Counted from the stretch's first letter, positions 10,384 through 22,706 are shown. The stretch: 64,000 nucleotides of DNA from Malaya genurostris (GCF_030247185.1 NC_080571.1:213345380-213409379); one strand, 5' to 3'. Program-made: numbers and translations. The notes: generated by a model from the sequence alone, not told the origin.

Positions 10384-13230
10384 GATAGTAGAACGAATTC
10401 CTGAGGTCTCCGGCCATGATCTGGTGACACAGTTCAGTTCGATGCATGTTCAGTCGTACCGTAGCTACAAACACCCCAACAAGACGCTGAAACAATACCT
10501 TGCTCACGTTGTTTAACTTCAAAACGGATTCTAAACAACTTCCGGGTCAAATGTTCAACCTCGTTAAACCAAAGACATCATATTAACAAGATATCCAGTT
10601 CTCACATTTCCCTAACGAATCATTGGCAACATCCTTTTTAGCAAGCATCGCGCCCTCAGGTGAGTCCGCATCGAATCTCGCACATGGAAGTAGGCAGAAA
10701 AATGTCAAATTCGTGCGCGCCAAAATAGCAGCACTGCGCACCCATACAATTGACATGATATGTTGCGTGCGATTGCGTTGTTGAACTGAAGATCCAAGCT
10801 GACAGGGTCTGGTTAAACTCAAGTGAGGTGCGCGCAAATTTATGATTTGGCAAAGCTTATGTAGTTGTGGGAAGAGCACAAAGCATTTGCTCACTGATGC
10901 GTCTATGAATGGATTACTTTACAAGAAAGCGTCTCTCCCAAAGAGAGTGAACTGCTGGTATATTTATTAATTAATTTTTCGTTAATTTTTTGAATACTTT
11001 ACAACCTATTTTCAGTGCATGATTTTTTCGAGGTGTCCAGGGGATTTCCGACAACTTATTTTGAAAACCCTTTTTAGTGTAAGTAACAGTTTACGAGATA
11101 CAACGAGTGGAAAAAAGTGCCAGAAAAGGTTGCATACGTTTAGTCTTGAGTCAAATCGACCTGTTTATCCGAGAAAAATAATAATTCGCCATTCTGAAAA
11201 CGTGTGCAAAGTGTCATCAAAATTGTGGAAAGTCGATCCAGGTTACTGAATATTCTGTAGTTAATTTCAGGAGTTTCCTAGACGCACGTTTTCATTTCCA
11301 AAAGTGTAATTAATTTTTAGTTCTACTGCATTTCCTAGAGGAATAACTAGAACAAGTAATACTTTTCAATTGTGTGGCTCTTTACTGCCTACTCTGAAGA
11401 TTCGAAGATATCACCTTCCCACCACAAGAGACATGAACTGTAGACAGTTATCTACCTCTTTTTCTTTATATTTCTATGTGATTACGATTAAGATATTTTC
11501 TTCACAAAGTTTTTCTCTATTTCATTTACCTATCTCTTTCGATTGGGGTATAGAAAAAAGTGAAAAATAGTTGGTGCGTTAAGACAAATGAAAAAAAAAA
11601 TCATTTCCATGATGCTCCACGACTGCCAGAGGCAACAGAAAATAATGGCCATCTTTTTAAGTTCTGAGTCGGCATGATGTCAAGTCTGAAGCTCCATTAT
11701 TCGATTTTCAACAGAATACGATTAAATCTTTATTCGGTTTGATAACACCATCCTCACAATCCATTATAACACGAAAAGTTTCTGAAGCATTGAACATAGA
11801 CGCTTGTTTATTTTTGACTTCCGCAATTACAGTATGTTTACAGTAGCCTTGTGTAGTCAGAAGGCCGATCCATCTTTGTTATTTTACTCTCGTTACGTCT
11901 ACAATAATCAAATATTGATCAGTAGCTTTTTCAATCATAACGTCAAACAGCATCTTTGAGAAAGTGTATCTTACCAGAATGCGAAAAAAAATCAGTAACA
12001 GGATCATAAGTATACAGCAGTACCGAGCCAGCCACCGATATAGTGTACGAGCAAAATAGATTCTTTACTAAATCGGTATTGTGTGCTATAGGTAGGAGAG
12101 CAGTTATATTTGTTTATTGGAAATATTGCAGCTTTCCAATGAGCGTGAACTGAAGAAAGTATCTATGTCGATATGTGTTGACAAACTATTATAACATTCA
12201 CATCGTGTCAACTTGTGCCGATTTGCTTTGACTCGAATTATGTCTAAATGATAGTGGTATCACTACACGGTGAAAATCAAGTGAAGGGAAAGTAGGTCCT
12301 TACCGTGAAAGTCACTTCAGAAAAAAAGTGATTACTTAGATGAGCTTGTTATTATTATAAACATCACATCATAAAAATTTTGTTGGAAAAATGTTTTTTT
12401 TTCACTACAGTGATTACTTCACTGTGCGTGGTACTGGTATAAAGTAAAATAACTGGCGTGCCTCCGGCGCAACTATGTTGGTTGGGGGGGGGGGCTTTCT
12501 TTGTTGTTTTTTTGCTCACTCACTCACTAATACAACGATGAGGGCGGCAAATCTCCTATTTGCCCCGGGCGCCAAACTTCCTATGTACTGTCTTTTGTCG
12601 TCGGTTAAACTTTTTCAACCTAATTTTTTTTTCAAATAGTTATACACAGACAGAAATATTTTTGCACATATATGGAGCAGGTAATTGAACATAAAGTTAC
12701 TTCACAATTCTGTACGTTTCAATATAATTGAATCACAAAACTAAGCGTCCAAAGAAAGATAAAGTTCTATTCATCAATAATTCAATTTACCTGTCGTATA
12801 AATGGAAAAGCAACAAAACCTTCAAAAAAAGTGTTGTACTAGTAATTTTCACAAAATCTGTCAAATTTTCGAATAAAAATATTCAATGAAAACCTAATGA
12901 GTCTTACATTGATGAAAATTGACTTCAAAATCGAAAATCGATTTACAAAGAAAAAACCCCAATTTTTAATTTTGATAAAAAAATTTCCCAAGATAGGTAA
13001 TTATCACCCTACAAATCATAGCAAGATGGGCACTATTTAGGAAAAAACCTTTTTAATCCACCTAGTGGTCTAATGATGCGTTTCTCATATTACCTATATT
13101 TTCGGAAACATCAAAAGAAGATTCTGTAAAGTTTTTTTTTTTCAAATTTGAATAAAATCAAATACTTTCTCTGGTATAAACTACCATCACCTTTTCAATT
13201 TGGAAAACGTTATGTCAAGTTAATATAGAT
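10384..13230. other. Long interval without recognised genes
   Basis: Mostly AT-rich and non-coding. A diverged dispersed repeat (about 11,030-11,240) resembles 50,230-50,470. A G-run of 12 lies near 12,485. Near 13,050 the motif CCACCTAGTGG begins a repeat also glimpsed near 48,340. Nothing else is supportable. Confidence 0.4.
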
Positions 13231-13250
13231 TCAAATGTGGCAACCCTGCA

Positions 13251-13458
13251 AGTCAAAGTCTTGGCATTACATTCCTTTCGTGGAATTTGGCCTTTCTGTT
13301 TCAACAGACTTCGCAGCCGATTCTTAGCGTACAGAATCATTGCATGGCTAGTACTATGGACCCCACTGACACTAAGAATCCTTCCAGGTCGGGGCTCGAA
13401 CATACGACAACTGGCTTGTAAGACCAGCATCCTATGCATTGAACCGCCAACCCGGGGT
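13251..13458 (-). repeat. tRNA-headed SINE, copy 3 (with TSD)
   Basis: This minus-strand copy is near full length. The tail is AGTCTTGGCATTACATTC, the body ACTTCGCAGCCGATT, and the tRNA-like head ends CCGCCAACCCGGGG. AACCCTGCA at 13242-13250 and 13459-13467 is the target duplication. Confidence 0.85.
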
Positions 13459-13732
13459 AACCCTGCACGTTGTACAAAATTGAACTAAGCACGCTGGGTG
13501 CTGGGCGGTGGTGTTTTCTTCTTCCTTACCAGCATGTACCGATTTTGCACCATTTTGTGTGACAGTTTAAAAGTTTTGATACTCATCGCCTTATAATTTC
13601 GGAACTGGAAGTCGGATCTGGATGAAATAGTTCAGTAACTTTTAAGGGAACTTTAATTTGAATCATGATTTGTGAAAATCGGTTTAACCGTTGCTGAGAA
13701 ATCGAAGTGAGTTCCGGTTTTGAAACTTTTCT

Positions 13733-14399
13733 TCACTTTTTTCGGTTTTTAACGATATTAAACTAACTAGAGATTATAAGAAGAAAAAGAATATGAAATA
13801 ATAGAGCCATAGTACTCAAGGAAGAGCAAGGATGTGAAGAATAAAGTGCGGAAAAGTGAGACGTGACAAGGGTCACTTAAGTAAGCAGAAGGCTTCTCGT
13901 ATCTAAACTTTTACTTTCTACCAGAGGAGTCGAACTTAGGCATCCTAGCGATACGAGTCATCCGAGTCTCTGGTATGTCAGAAAGTAAAGGCAAAGGTCG
14001 TTTGCCATTTACTATCCGAACCGGCAAAAGTAAAGTTACGAGAAGTTGTCACATTCTGCCCACGACGGTTTCTCACACAATGTGTTTCATTGTGTTGATA
14101 TTTTCTCATCTCTATGCAGTTAGTTATAACACCGGAATGAAAGATTTCTCCGAAACTATTGCTTGAGTGCCTGGAGTTGTAGAGTATGGCTATGCGTCCC
14201 AGGGTGCAAGCGGCGCACGGACAGCGCTCCATTCATCGCTGTGTGTGATGGAATCCCATCGAATTTTTACTTTTTACTTTTTTATTTATGACTTCTGGTC
14301 AGTCAGTAATTTTTCCTTTTTTCGGTTTTCAACGATATCAAACTAACTAGAGATTATAAGAAGGGAAAGAATATGAAATTATAGAGCCATAGTACTCAA
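13733..14399 (+). repeat. 490-bp segment bounded by about 86-bp direct repeats
   Basis: 13733-13818 and about 14314-14399 are near-identical direct repeats (TTCGGTTTT.AACGATAT.AAACTAACTAGAG to GAGCCATAGTACTCAA). The interior (13915-14055) matches 56,075-56,205, sharing CTACCAGAGGAGT, CTCTGGTATGT and TTTACTATCCGAACCG. The interior is therefore a mobile or duplicated unit, and the flanks were duplicated around it. No coding capacity. Confidence 0.55.
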
Positions 14400-14529
14400 T
14401 TATCGGTGCTTCCGGAAGCGGACACCGAGGACTAGTAGTCCCAAACTAGTTTTATATATCCACAAACTAACGAATCTTCTAACTAGATAGATTTAGTAGT
14501 AAGTAATCGGTTTCGCCATCTTTGAGAAA

Positions 14530-14850
14530 AGTGAGTGACAATTTTTTCAATTTTTTGGTGCATTTGTCCCTGTAATTCCAGAACCGGAAGTCGGATCGGG
14601 ATAAAATTCAATAGCGATCTATGGGACCGTAAGACCTTTCTTTTGAATATGAGTTTTTGATAGTCGGTTCAGCCATTTCTGAGAAAATCGAGTGATATTA
14701 TTTGTCACATACACACATGCATACATACATACACACACACAGACATTTGCTCAGTTCGTCGAGCTGAGTCGAATGGTATATGACATTCGGTCCGCCGAGC
14801 CTCGGTTCAAAAGTCGGTTTTTGCAGTGATTGCATAACCTTTCTATATGA
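14530..14850 (+). repeat. Dispersed mosquito-type repeat (GGAAGTCGGATC family)
   Basis: A series of landmarks: TAATTCCAGAACCGGAAGTC, a TCGGTTCAGCCATTTCTGAG stretch, a (CATA/CACA) microsatellite at 14,705-14,742, then TTCGTCGAGCTGAGTCGAAT and CCTTTCTATATGAGAATGGC. Further copies of parts are near 13,560, 17,450-17,990, 29,450, 47,636, 53,840-54,110, 54,150-54,660 and 56,560. The classification is unknown to me. Confidence 0.65.
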
Positions 14851-15700
14851 GAATGGCAAAACATTTTTTTCACAAAATTTCTTTCTTGACAAAACTAAAT
14901 TTTTTATTCAGTATTTTTGATCGAAAACTAAACAAAACTGAAAGTCGTTATCATCCAAGATTTCAATGAAACTCAGGCTGTGAGAAAATTACACCGAATA
15001 TCCTATTGCTAAAAAAATATTAGTGTTAGATATGAAAAAGTTTTTTTTGGACTTCAGGTTGACAGGAAACAATGTTGAAAAAAAAAATTCATTCAAATAA
15101 GAAAAGGTGTCTTTCAACTTGACATAAAATTTTTCGGATTTTTGTGTCCAGTAGTGAACAGTATTTTTAGACTCATTTTGTGAACATCAATATCACAACA
15201 ATATTTTGTAGTATTTTTTGGTTGTCATTTTTGGACTATATTTTTTTTCAAAAAAAATTGTGTTATTTAAGTCTAACTCTTTTAAAAAAACAGCTTAGAT
15301 CAATTATGGAAGAAAGCAGTCAAAGCGGATTTTTGTGATAAGGCCTAAATATATATAAAGTTCCATTCACATATGGGAGGGTACTGCCAAATCCGAATAC
15401 AATTTAGCGCGAAATGCGTCTATTTGAATCATACACTGAAAAAAAAACCACTTTCGAAATTTAAAGTCGATTTATAATTTCAAAAAACCATTCACATTAT
15501 CAATGAAATTTTATCCCATGCTATGTAATTATGGTCTTTATCAACCTTCCATATGTTTCAGCTCCACCAAATTTGTCGTATTCCTTTGGGTGCATTTAAG
15601 AACTATGCAAAATTTTAGTTCGATCGGTGAAACTGACTTTTTTTTTATTTCGTCAAGCAAATGTAGACTACATATAAATGGTTTACAATATTTACTTAGA
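14851..15700. other. AT-rich interval, nothing recognised
   Basis: Long A and T runs and no conserved motif. Short ORFs here have no recognisable content. Confidence 0.4.
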
Positions 15701-15702
15701 TA

Positions 15703-16560
15703 CTACGCATTATTTCTACGACTAAGCTGGAATTTCATTTCATTTTTGGACATACCAAGGTCAAGATGTTCGCAATATTGATTGTAGTGGCGCATTATTC
15801 GATTGATTGGGCTATATTTTGCATAATTTGTTCTTGTGTTTCTTCCTAAAAATAATTTCCTGGATCGTAATTGACGGCTATGTGTATAAAAATTTAATTG
15901 CGATAATAAAGAAGGTGATTGAATGCGTTGAGAAATAATGTCGCTGATAAAATAAAGCATTGCATGGTCGCGGCGTTCTTTAAGTGTTTGAATATTGATG
16001 AGCATGCAGCGTGCTTCATATGATGGCAGAGGAAATGCTGTCCAGTTTAATTTACGAAGTGCATATAAAAGAAATTGTTTTTGAATAGATTCGATGCGTT
16101 CTTCGTGAATAATACTGTATGGCTTCTATACTAGGTTGAAAGATTCCAAAATAGGTCTGACATATGTAGTGTATAATAATTTTATTGTGTATGGGTCCTG
16201 AAAGTTATGACTGAAGCGTTTAATAAAGCCCAGCATGCTATCTGCTTTATTGATTATGGTATTGCAGTGTTCCACAAAAGTGAGCTTGGAGTCTAAGATT
16301 ACGCCTATATCTCTTACAATGTTACATTTTTCTACAAGTTGGTTTCCTAGATGTATGTTTATAGGTATAGTTTCATTTTCCCTGCTTTTACATTGAGTTG
16401 GAGTAGACTCTTGCAGCACCAAATGTGGAATAGATTGATTTCGTTCTGGAATATTACAGCGTCGCTGATATTTTTAATTTCCATGAAGAGTTTCATGTCG
16501 TCTGCATATATAAGCACTTTCAGATTTTTGAGTATGAAGGAAATGTCGTTTATATGTAAA
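15703..16560 (-). pseudogene. LINE reverse transcriptase C-terminal half, fossil
   Basis: Read on the minus strand from 16,560 this gives HINDISFILKN, then YADD at about 16,509-16,498 (RT motif C), then DIGVILDSKLTF, LGFIKRF and YVRPILES, the usual region after the RT palm. After a frame shift near 16,125 it continues with HEERIESIQKQ, LKERRDH, FYTHSRQLRSR, TNYAKYSPINRI. This is the distal end of a non-LTR ORF2, CR1- or Jockey-like. A paralogous scrap lies on the plus strand at 53,362-53,512. Several stops and shifts make it inactive. Confidence 0.75.
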
Positions 16561-16670
16561 ATGTCGTTTTTTTACAAACAATCGACTGAAGATCGGCCTA
16601 TACACTCCAAAAATCAGTGCATGTGTTATTTCCGTATGAAATTTAATGAGGAAGAAAACCTTTGAAAACT

Positions 16671-17064
16671 GCAAAACAATCCGACATTTGTAGAAAAAGC
16701 TTTTAAAGAAAGACCGACACAAGATCCGAACAATGGCTCATTCCTTAATATATCTAGCACCACTGCTGTTAGTGGTTGTTATATGATTTTTCTTTCATTT
16801 TTTTGCTATAACGGTTGATCTGAGTTGTTTGATGTCTTCACGATAGATGCTCAACTTAGAATGAAGATTTTTTTGAGTGGTAAGCCATGTTCCAAAACTT
16901 ACTGTAAACACTGAAGAAGACATAAAAGAACTCAGATCAACCGTCGAAAGTCAAATCATACAACGACAACTAGCAGCAGTGCTGCTAGATATATTAATTT
17001 ATTGTTCGGGTTTTGTGTCGGTTTTCCTTTAATAGTTTTCTCAACAAATGTCGAATTGTTTTGC
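16671..17064. repeat. Foldback (hairpin) element
   Basis: The left arm (16,671 to about 16,825) and right arm (about 16,915-17,064) are inverted copies. They share GCAAAACAAT.CGACA, CGACACAA.A.CCGAACAAT, TATATCTAGCA and AACGGTTGATCTGAGTT with their complements. The loop is about 90 bp. It looks like a non-autonomous foldback or long-TIR MITE, with no clear TSD. Confidence 0.65.
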
Positions 17065-17377
17065 TGCTTCGGAAGGATTTCTTTCTCGTTAAATTTTCCA
17101 AGGAAATAACACAAGCACTAATTTTTTGAGTTTAGAGGGTGCGCTCCAGCCAATTTTTTTAACAATCAAATTCCTCATACTAAATTTTATATAAACTATA
17201 ATACTTGGGGACCCCAAAGTGCCCATCTTGCAAATTATAAACGGTTGGTAAGGAACATATACTCCCATCTTGGGACAAAATTTTATCAAAATCAAAAATG
17301 TTTTTTTTGGCTTTCTCTTATAGGAAGGTTTTTCAATGACTATGAAAACAGATTTTTGAACACAGTTCAAACTTTGC

Positions 17378-17419
17378 ATTTTGCATATTAGACGACTCAG
17401 TTCGTCTAATATGCAAAAT
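17378..17419. repeat. Perfect 18-bp inverted repeat with 6-bp loop
   Basis: ATTTTGCATATTAGACGA (17378-17395) is followed by CTCAGT and its exact reverse complement (17402-17419). It sits at the edge of a dispersed-repeat region. It may be an element junction or a hairpin. Confidence 0.8.
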
Positions 17420-17439
17420 ATCTGCGTGTGCATGTGGAA

Positions 17440-17990
17440 CGTTTTTTGTATTAATTCTTCTCGAAGATGGCTGAACCGATTTTCACAAACTTATATCCTT
17501 CAAATGAAACGTCTAGTGATCCCATATAACACTTCTGAAACGTTTGGTTCCGGGATTATGGTGTAAAATGTGCAAAAATATGAAATATGACTAACTTTTC
17601 TCGGAGATGGTTGAACCGTTTTTCCAAAAAAAAAGTTGAAATTAAAGTTCTTATGTTTCTATAGAAAATTCTTAAAATTCATCTTGATCCGACTTCCGGT
17701 TCCGGAATGACTGGGTGATTAGTGTAAAAATGCAATTTCAAATTACTTGCTCACTTTTCTCAGAGATGGCGTGATCGATGACGTAAATTCAAATGAATAC
17801 GAATCTTCTGAATTTCTTCTTGATCCAACTTTAAGTTCCGGAGCTACAGAATTTAAAGTGTTGAACATTTCAAGCAGTTATACAGAGCAGTAACTCACTC
17901 ACAAACTTTAAAATGATGGTTCTATGTTTCCATACATAACTTCTAAATTTCATCCGGATCTGACTTTCGCTTCCGGAATTACAAGGTTAT
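17440..17990 (-). repeat. Several diverged copies of the GGAAGTCGGATC repeat
   Basis: Successive segments repeat the pattern TCTCGGAGATGG.TGAACCG, a TTCAAATGAAA stretch and GATCCGACTTCCGGTTCCGG, at about 17,460, 17,600, 17,760 and 17,940. This is the reverse-orientation version of the family at 14,530, here in a degenerate tandem series with roughly 140-170 bp spacing. Confidence 0.6.
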
Positions 17991-17999
17991 GAGTGTCCA

Positions 18000-18729
18000 A
18001 AATTTCAAAACGTCTTTTAAAGAGAACTGGCACGTACATGCGATGGTACGGAAGAAGAAAATACTTCAATCGATTTCTCGTGAAACGTTAATAAGAAAGG
18101 ATTATTACACCACTATATGGATAAAAACAGATTCTTATAATAATTTTCATTTTACGCGGTTTTCGACGTAGTGATGCGGTTATCAAGATTCCTTTATGCG
18201 GCGCGTATTCTTCTCATAATATAACTTCACAGCTGTAAGTGGAAACGCACACATATCTAACAAACAAACACATATTTGAGACGAATAGAACTCATCAGTA
18301 GAAGTATAATGTTCGGATCCTCTCTGACAAAATAATGCTCATTATGAGATCCTTAGTGGACCAGTCCCTCGTTGGTCATATAGATTGTGAACAAGCATGA
18401 AAACATTATTTTTTAAATATAGATTATAATAGATAATTATAGAGGTTTTAACATCGTGGTTCTTCGCCTCTCGGACCAGAAAGATTTATTGGCCCTATGT
18501 GCGTGGTTGGGATTCGGACCCAGGAATGATGCGTGAAAGGCGATGCATAATGCGTATTTGATAATATAACTCAAGTTAGCAAGAGATTAAATATAAGGAA
18601 AACTATTCATGAAACCTTACCGGAATGTCAGCATTGCGGACGAATTGACGACGAGGACGCGGACGAATTGAGCCCGCCACCTTGCAAATTTTATTATCAT
18701 TATATCATTTATTTATACCCTGATTTATC
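18000..18729. other. Interval without recognised genes
   Basis: A GATTCGGACCCAGG motif near 18,508 resembles a Pol III B box, but no matching A box is clear. Otherwise unassigned. Confidence 0.35.
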
Positions 18730-18732
18730 TTA

Positions 18733-18864
18733 TGCCGTTTTTCATTGAAAAACACTGGTGGCATGGATTGCTCTGGTTTTGCACTTTCGAGCAAAATTGA
18801 CAATAAAACACCGACAAAAAATTGCACTTCTGCCACCAGTGTTTTTTTTTAATGAAAAACGGCA
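18733..18864. mobile_element. 132-bp MITE with TTA duplication
   Basis: The ends are TGCCGTTTTTCATT and its complement, extending through AAAACACTGGTGGCA. TTA lies at both edges (18730-18732 and 18865-18867). A PIF/Harbinger-type MITE is the simplest reading. Confidence 0.8.
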
Positions 18865-19338
18865 TTAGTTTCAGTCGGTCACTGGGTACCTTCCAAATCG
18901 ATTTTCAATAATATAATACTGCACAAAGTAATTGACTTGCAGATTGCTAATGCCCGTAAACTGATCGTAAAATCGATTTCTTAACTCGATATCATCTAAT
19001 CCGATCAGCTAATTGAAACCACTTTTTACCGTAACCACTATTTTCGTCGCCACTGTATTTGTCGTCCGAATGAAACCCCTTCAGCAGTATCCGATTGAAG
19101 ATATTCAGCACGTCTCGGAATGTTCCTTTTCACTAAGGTAATTTTTAGCTTCAAAATTATGCATAACACGTGTGACTGGGCTTATTTTACACTTCGAAGT
19201 AAGTACCGATACGTAAGAAAGTCCTCTCTTGCCGTCGAGCATCCTGCTAAGCATCCAACTACCGAACCGAGTAAACAGACACATGCAAAACTCACACGTA
19301 GGTAAGGCACAATCGTGAACGTCAGGAATTAAGAAAAG

Positions 19339-19572
19339 TTAATGAGAATAATTTGAAAGTTTCTCGTCGACGGTTACGTTACCGCCGGGGACAATGTCAT
19401 CCGGTAGCATCCGTTTTTTGAGCGCTTCCTGCGTACAATGTAAACCGGTGCGGATGGGATGGAGGTGTAATTCTGATATCGCAGCTAGAGCCTTGGAAAC
19501 TTGGTCGGAAGGATTTGCAGATGACAAAAAATGATGTACGCTCCATTTGGATGGCTTCAACTTTACAAGCAT
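19339..19572 (-). CDS. Hypothetical 77-residue ORF, possible host exon
   Basis: An ATG at 19,572 (minus strand), directly preceded by an in-frame TAA, opens 77 codons. The composition looks like a real protein (MLVKLKPSKWSVHHFLSS to the end KLSNYSH), with few low-complexity runs. I do not recognise a family. There is no signal peptide or membrane segment. It matches none of the transposon proteins I know in this window, so it could be a host exon whose partners lie elsewhere. A chance ORF is equally possible. Confidence 0.25.
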   Translation of the reverse strand: MLVKLKPSKWSVHHFLSSANPSDQVSKALAAISELHLHPIRTGLHCTQEALKKRMLPDDIVPGGNVTVDEKLSNYSH

Positions 19573-19574
19573 TT

Positions 19575-20517
19575 ATATCTCAATGGGAATGTAAGATAAT
19601 GAAACGAACAAGCTGTTGTTTGCTTCGGAGTTTGATATAAATGGGTAAAAAAAGCTGCCCAAATGGCGGCTGTAGGTTTCACTGGATTGGCATGTGTTAT
19701 TTTGATTTGATTGTTGAATTAGATTCAAGGATTCAGGAATGATTAATTGCTTTATTTTATATTTGAGCTATTCCTCATTACTCTAAGCTTAGCTATTTGA
19801 TTGTCTAGTTGTAATTATCAAAAGATGTTACATTTTTGAAAAAACTTGTTTTTATCCACCTACTGATGAAATAATGCCATTTTCACAACTAGTAATATGA
19901 GCATTTCATTTAATAAATTTTGACAAATCTTGCTGGTATCGGAATAGCACAGAAGTTTTAAAGGCCTCAAATAAACAAGTCCAATATACTAGAACAATCT
20001 TTAGCACAGTTTCACAGAGATTTCTCGTTCTTTACATCGTCACCTTGCAATTTTCAACACTCTTTACCCTATTATTCTGGAACCGAAAGTTGGATTCGAA
20101 TTCAAAGATTTTAAGCTTTTTTTAAATTCTCAACACTTAAGGAAATCCGTTCAATTGCCTCGAAGAAATCGAGATGAGTTTCGTTAGTCTTGGAGGTGTT
20201 GACTTCCGGTAAGTTTGGAACTGGGAAGCGGGAACCGATGTACCCAAAATTACTTAATTCAACCATCAACTAATGAGACATACATATTGGAATAGTTTTC
20301 AGTGAAGTTTCGCAGATTTTTTGTGTTGAAAATTTGTAATATTTCCTTATAATTCCGAAATCGAAAGATGTATCCGAATAAATTTTCATAGTAATCCACA
20401 TAAGCTACTACTGCTACATAGTAACAGTGACCACGCTCTTCAATAATAGACTGTAGTTTTCGTAGTTTCTGTGTTTTTTCGATTTTTTTAAAAACGTTTT
20501 TGGTAAATTTATAATGT
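19575..20517. other. Interval without recognised genes
   Basis: AT-rich. A TTTTTATCCACCTA stretch near 19,851 and scattered weak matches to the GGAAGTCGG repeat near 20,080-20,360 are the only recognisable content. Confidence 0.35.
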
Positions 20518-20522
20518 CATTG

Positions 20523-22198
20523 CACTATGGTCCGAAACGGGAAATTAGCGTGACAAAAATATTTTCACTATTAAATATTAGTTTTTTGTAGTTGATGTCT
20601 TCACAAAAGTTGTTTGTAATCAAATGGTGCTCCTTTTGAGGAAAAAGGCTACTAGGGTGGTCCTTATTTAGATTGAAATCTGAAATCTAACTTTCTTAAT
20701 TGTACTCAAAAATGTTTTTGTTGTACAATAAAGTTGTAGGAAATTTTATTGCGAGCAACTTTACTGAAAGAAGCACCTCTTTAGCTCTTCATTTGATCGA
20801 GTTACATAAATTTTCCCGAGTAAAAGTAGGGTGGCTCCTGAAAAATCACTTTTTTTGCGAAACGTTCCACCGAAAAGTTGTCTTCAGAAGAGTTGTTGAA
20901 CTAATCATTGCGCACAATTTTGCTCAACCAAGCTTTTTCATATGAGCTACCAGTAAAAAGTTATGATTGTTTTTTCAACGAAAACTAGTCATGCTTCAAA
21001 TATCAATATTCATTAGATGCCAGATCGATAAAAATGAATTGTATGCGGTTCCTGAAAGGTAATAATATAAGTAAAAATTTAAGAGAAAATTGGAAGGGTG
21101 TTATTTTTTCAACTTATTTAAATTTAAAAAATATCTTCGAAAAACTCAAAAACATTGCATAACTCTTAAACGCCTTAACGTATCAACATACTTTCTCCAG
21201 CAAAACAATAGTGTCAAAAAAGTTCTACAAATGTTCCATACAATGTCCTTTCGAGAAATGAGACACACAAAACCTACAGCCGAAAATAGATTGCAGAACA
21301 ATTTTAATTCATTTATTACCAATATAACTACTTCAATTGAGTTTGAGCAACTGAGGATTAGAGATACTGTGTAATATGGTTATTCCGAACTAGTTGGCCA
21401 TGATAAATTTATGAACAGAAGTTTTCATGATCTCGACAACCATTCTAACAAGCTGGTGCAAGTTAGTAAAATGCAAATATTTTTACCCACATCGTTCCAA
21501 GACGTCTATGACACTGGCCCTTCTTTTTTATCCACTTGTGTACCGAATAGCCTGTAAAAGCCGGAAAACGACGCACAATGAGTTTTGGTTCGAATAAATA
21601 CATTCTACTCATTTTAACAAACTAATGATTTTTTAGTGATTCAGGAAGTGCTTTAACTTACAAAAAATCTATTTTCGGCTGTAGTTTTTGTGTGTCTCAT
21701 TTCTCGAAAGGACAATGTATGGAACACTTGTAGAACTATTTTGATATAATTATTTTGCTGAAGAAAGTATGTTGATACGTTGAGCAAAATTGTGCGCAAT
21801 ATTTAGATCAACAACTCTTCTGAAGACAACTTTTCGGTGGAACATTTCACAAAAAAGTTAGAACAAAAAAAGTGATTTTTCAGGAGCCACCCTACTTTTA
21901 CTCGGGAAAATTTATGTAACTCGATCAAATGAAGAGCTAAAGAGGTGCTTCTTTCAGTAAAGTTGCTCGCAATAAAATTTCCTACAACTTTATTGTACAA
22001 CAAAATCACTTTTGAGTACAATTAAGAAAGTTAGATTTCAGATTTCAATCTAAATAAGGACCACCCTAGTAAAATTTTTCATCAAAATGAGCGCCTTTTG
22101 ATTACAAACAACTTTTGTGAAGACATCAACTACAAAAAACTAATATTTAATAGTGAAAATATTTTTGTCACGCTAATTTCCCGTTTCGGACCATAGTG
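20523..22198. mobile_element. Foldback DNA element with Transib-like ends
   Basis: The ends are CACTATGGTCCGAAACGG and its complement, directly bordered by CATTG on both sides (20518-20522 and 22199-22203), a 5-bp TSD. The arms stay inverted for about 420 bp (20,523-20,945 against about 21,785-22,198). A second inverted block (about 21,170-21,300 against 21,660-21,780) shows the arms once ran further. CACWATG ends with 5-bp duplications are Transib hallmarks and resemble the RAG heptamer. No transposase is visible, so it would be non-autonomous. The superfamily assignment is inference. Confidence 0.65.
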
Positions 22199-22698
22199 CA
22201 TTGGTTTACCTTTTTAAATGGTTTTCGTGGTAGGTAGACCAATGGACACTATGTAATTTTAGATTTTTTTTTAAAGCTTAAACATTTTTACATAACATAT
22301 CCAAAAATTTCCTTGTGTTATGTGAAAATTGCCGATAGAATTGCAGGGAATCACTTCGCATGTCTGGTCTATTGTGGTCACGTCTTACCTCCTCAGCAAC
22401 CTGTGAATGAAAGAGGACGATGTCAGTTACGTCTTGTTCTCGTTCGTAGTCAAGGATAGATGCATCGAATGTTGGTCGATTTTCGTTTTGACACTGATGT
22501 AGATGTCAAATATGAAACGCGTCTTATCCATATCCCACATGTTATATTTTTTTTTGAATGATAATTTTTTGAAAATTTCAATAGAAATATAGAATGAATT
22601 TCGTTGTTTGCGACCATGCGCCTTCACTTTTTTTGTGATTATAACATAAACACATTCTTACCAATTTTAGATGGTAAAACCGGCTGTTTAAAATAAAC
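22199..22698. other. Spacer between foldback element and ribozyme array
   Basis: AT-rich and non-coding. The short minus-strand ORF at 22,427-22,627 has no recognisable content. Confidence 0.4.
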
Positions 22699-22706
22699 TT
22701 CGATTA

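Noticed and set aside
12250..12445. MITE with CACGGTGAAAATC ends
   Set aside because: The inverted match between the two ends is too weak to define a boundary.
18480..18530. tRNA gene near a B-box-like GATTCGGACCCAGG
   Set aside because: No A box, acceptor stem or cloverleaf could be drawn.
20700..22021. Similar ORFs on both strands (MY/FLLYNKVVGNF)
   Set aside because: They are the same inverted arm of the foldback element read from either side. The mirror arrangement, not coding, explains the likeness.
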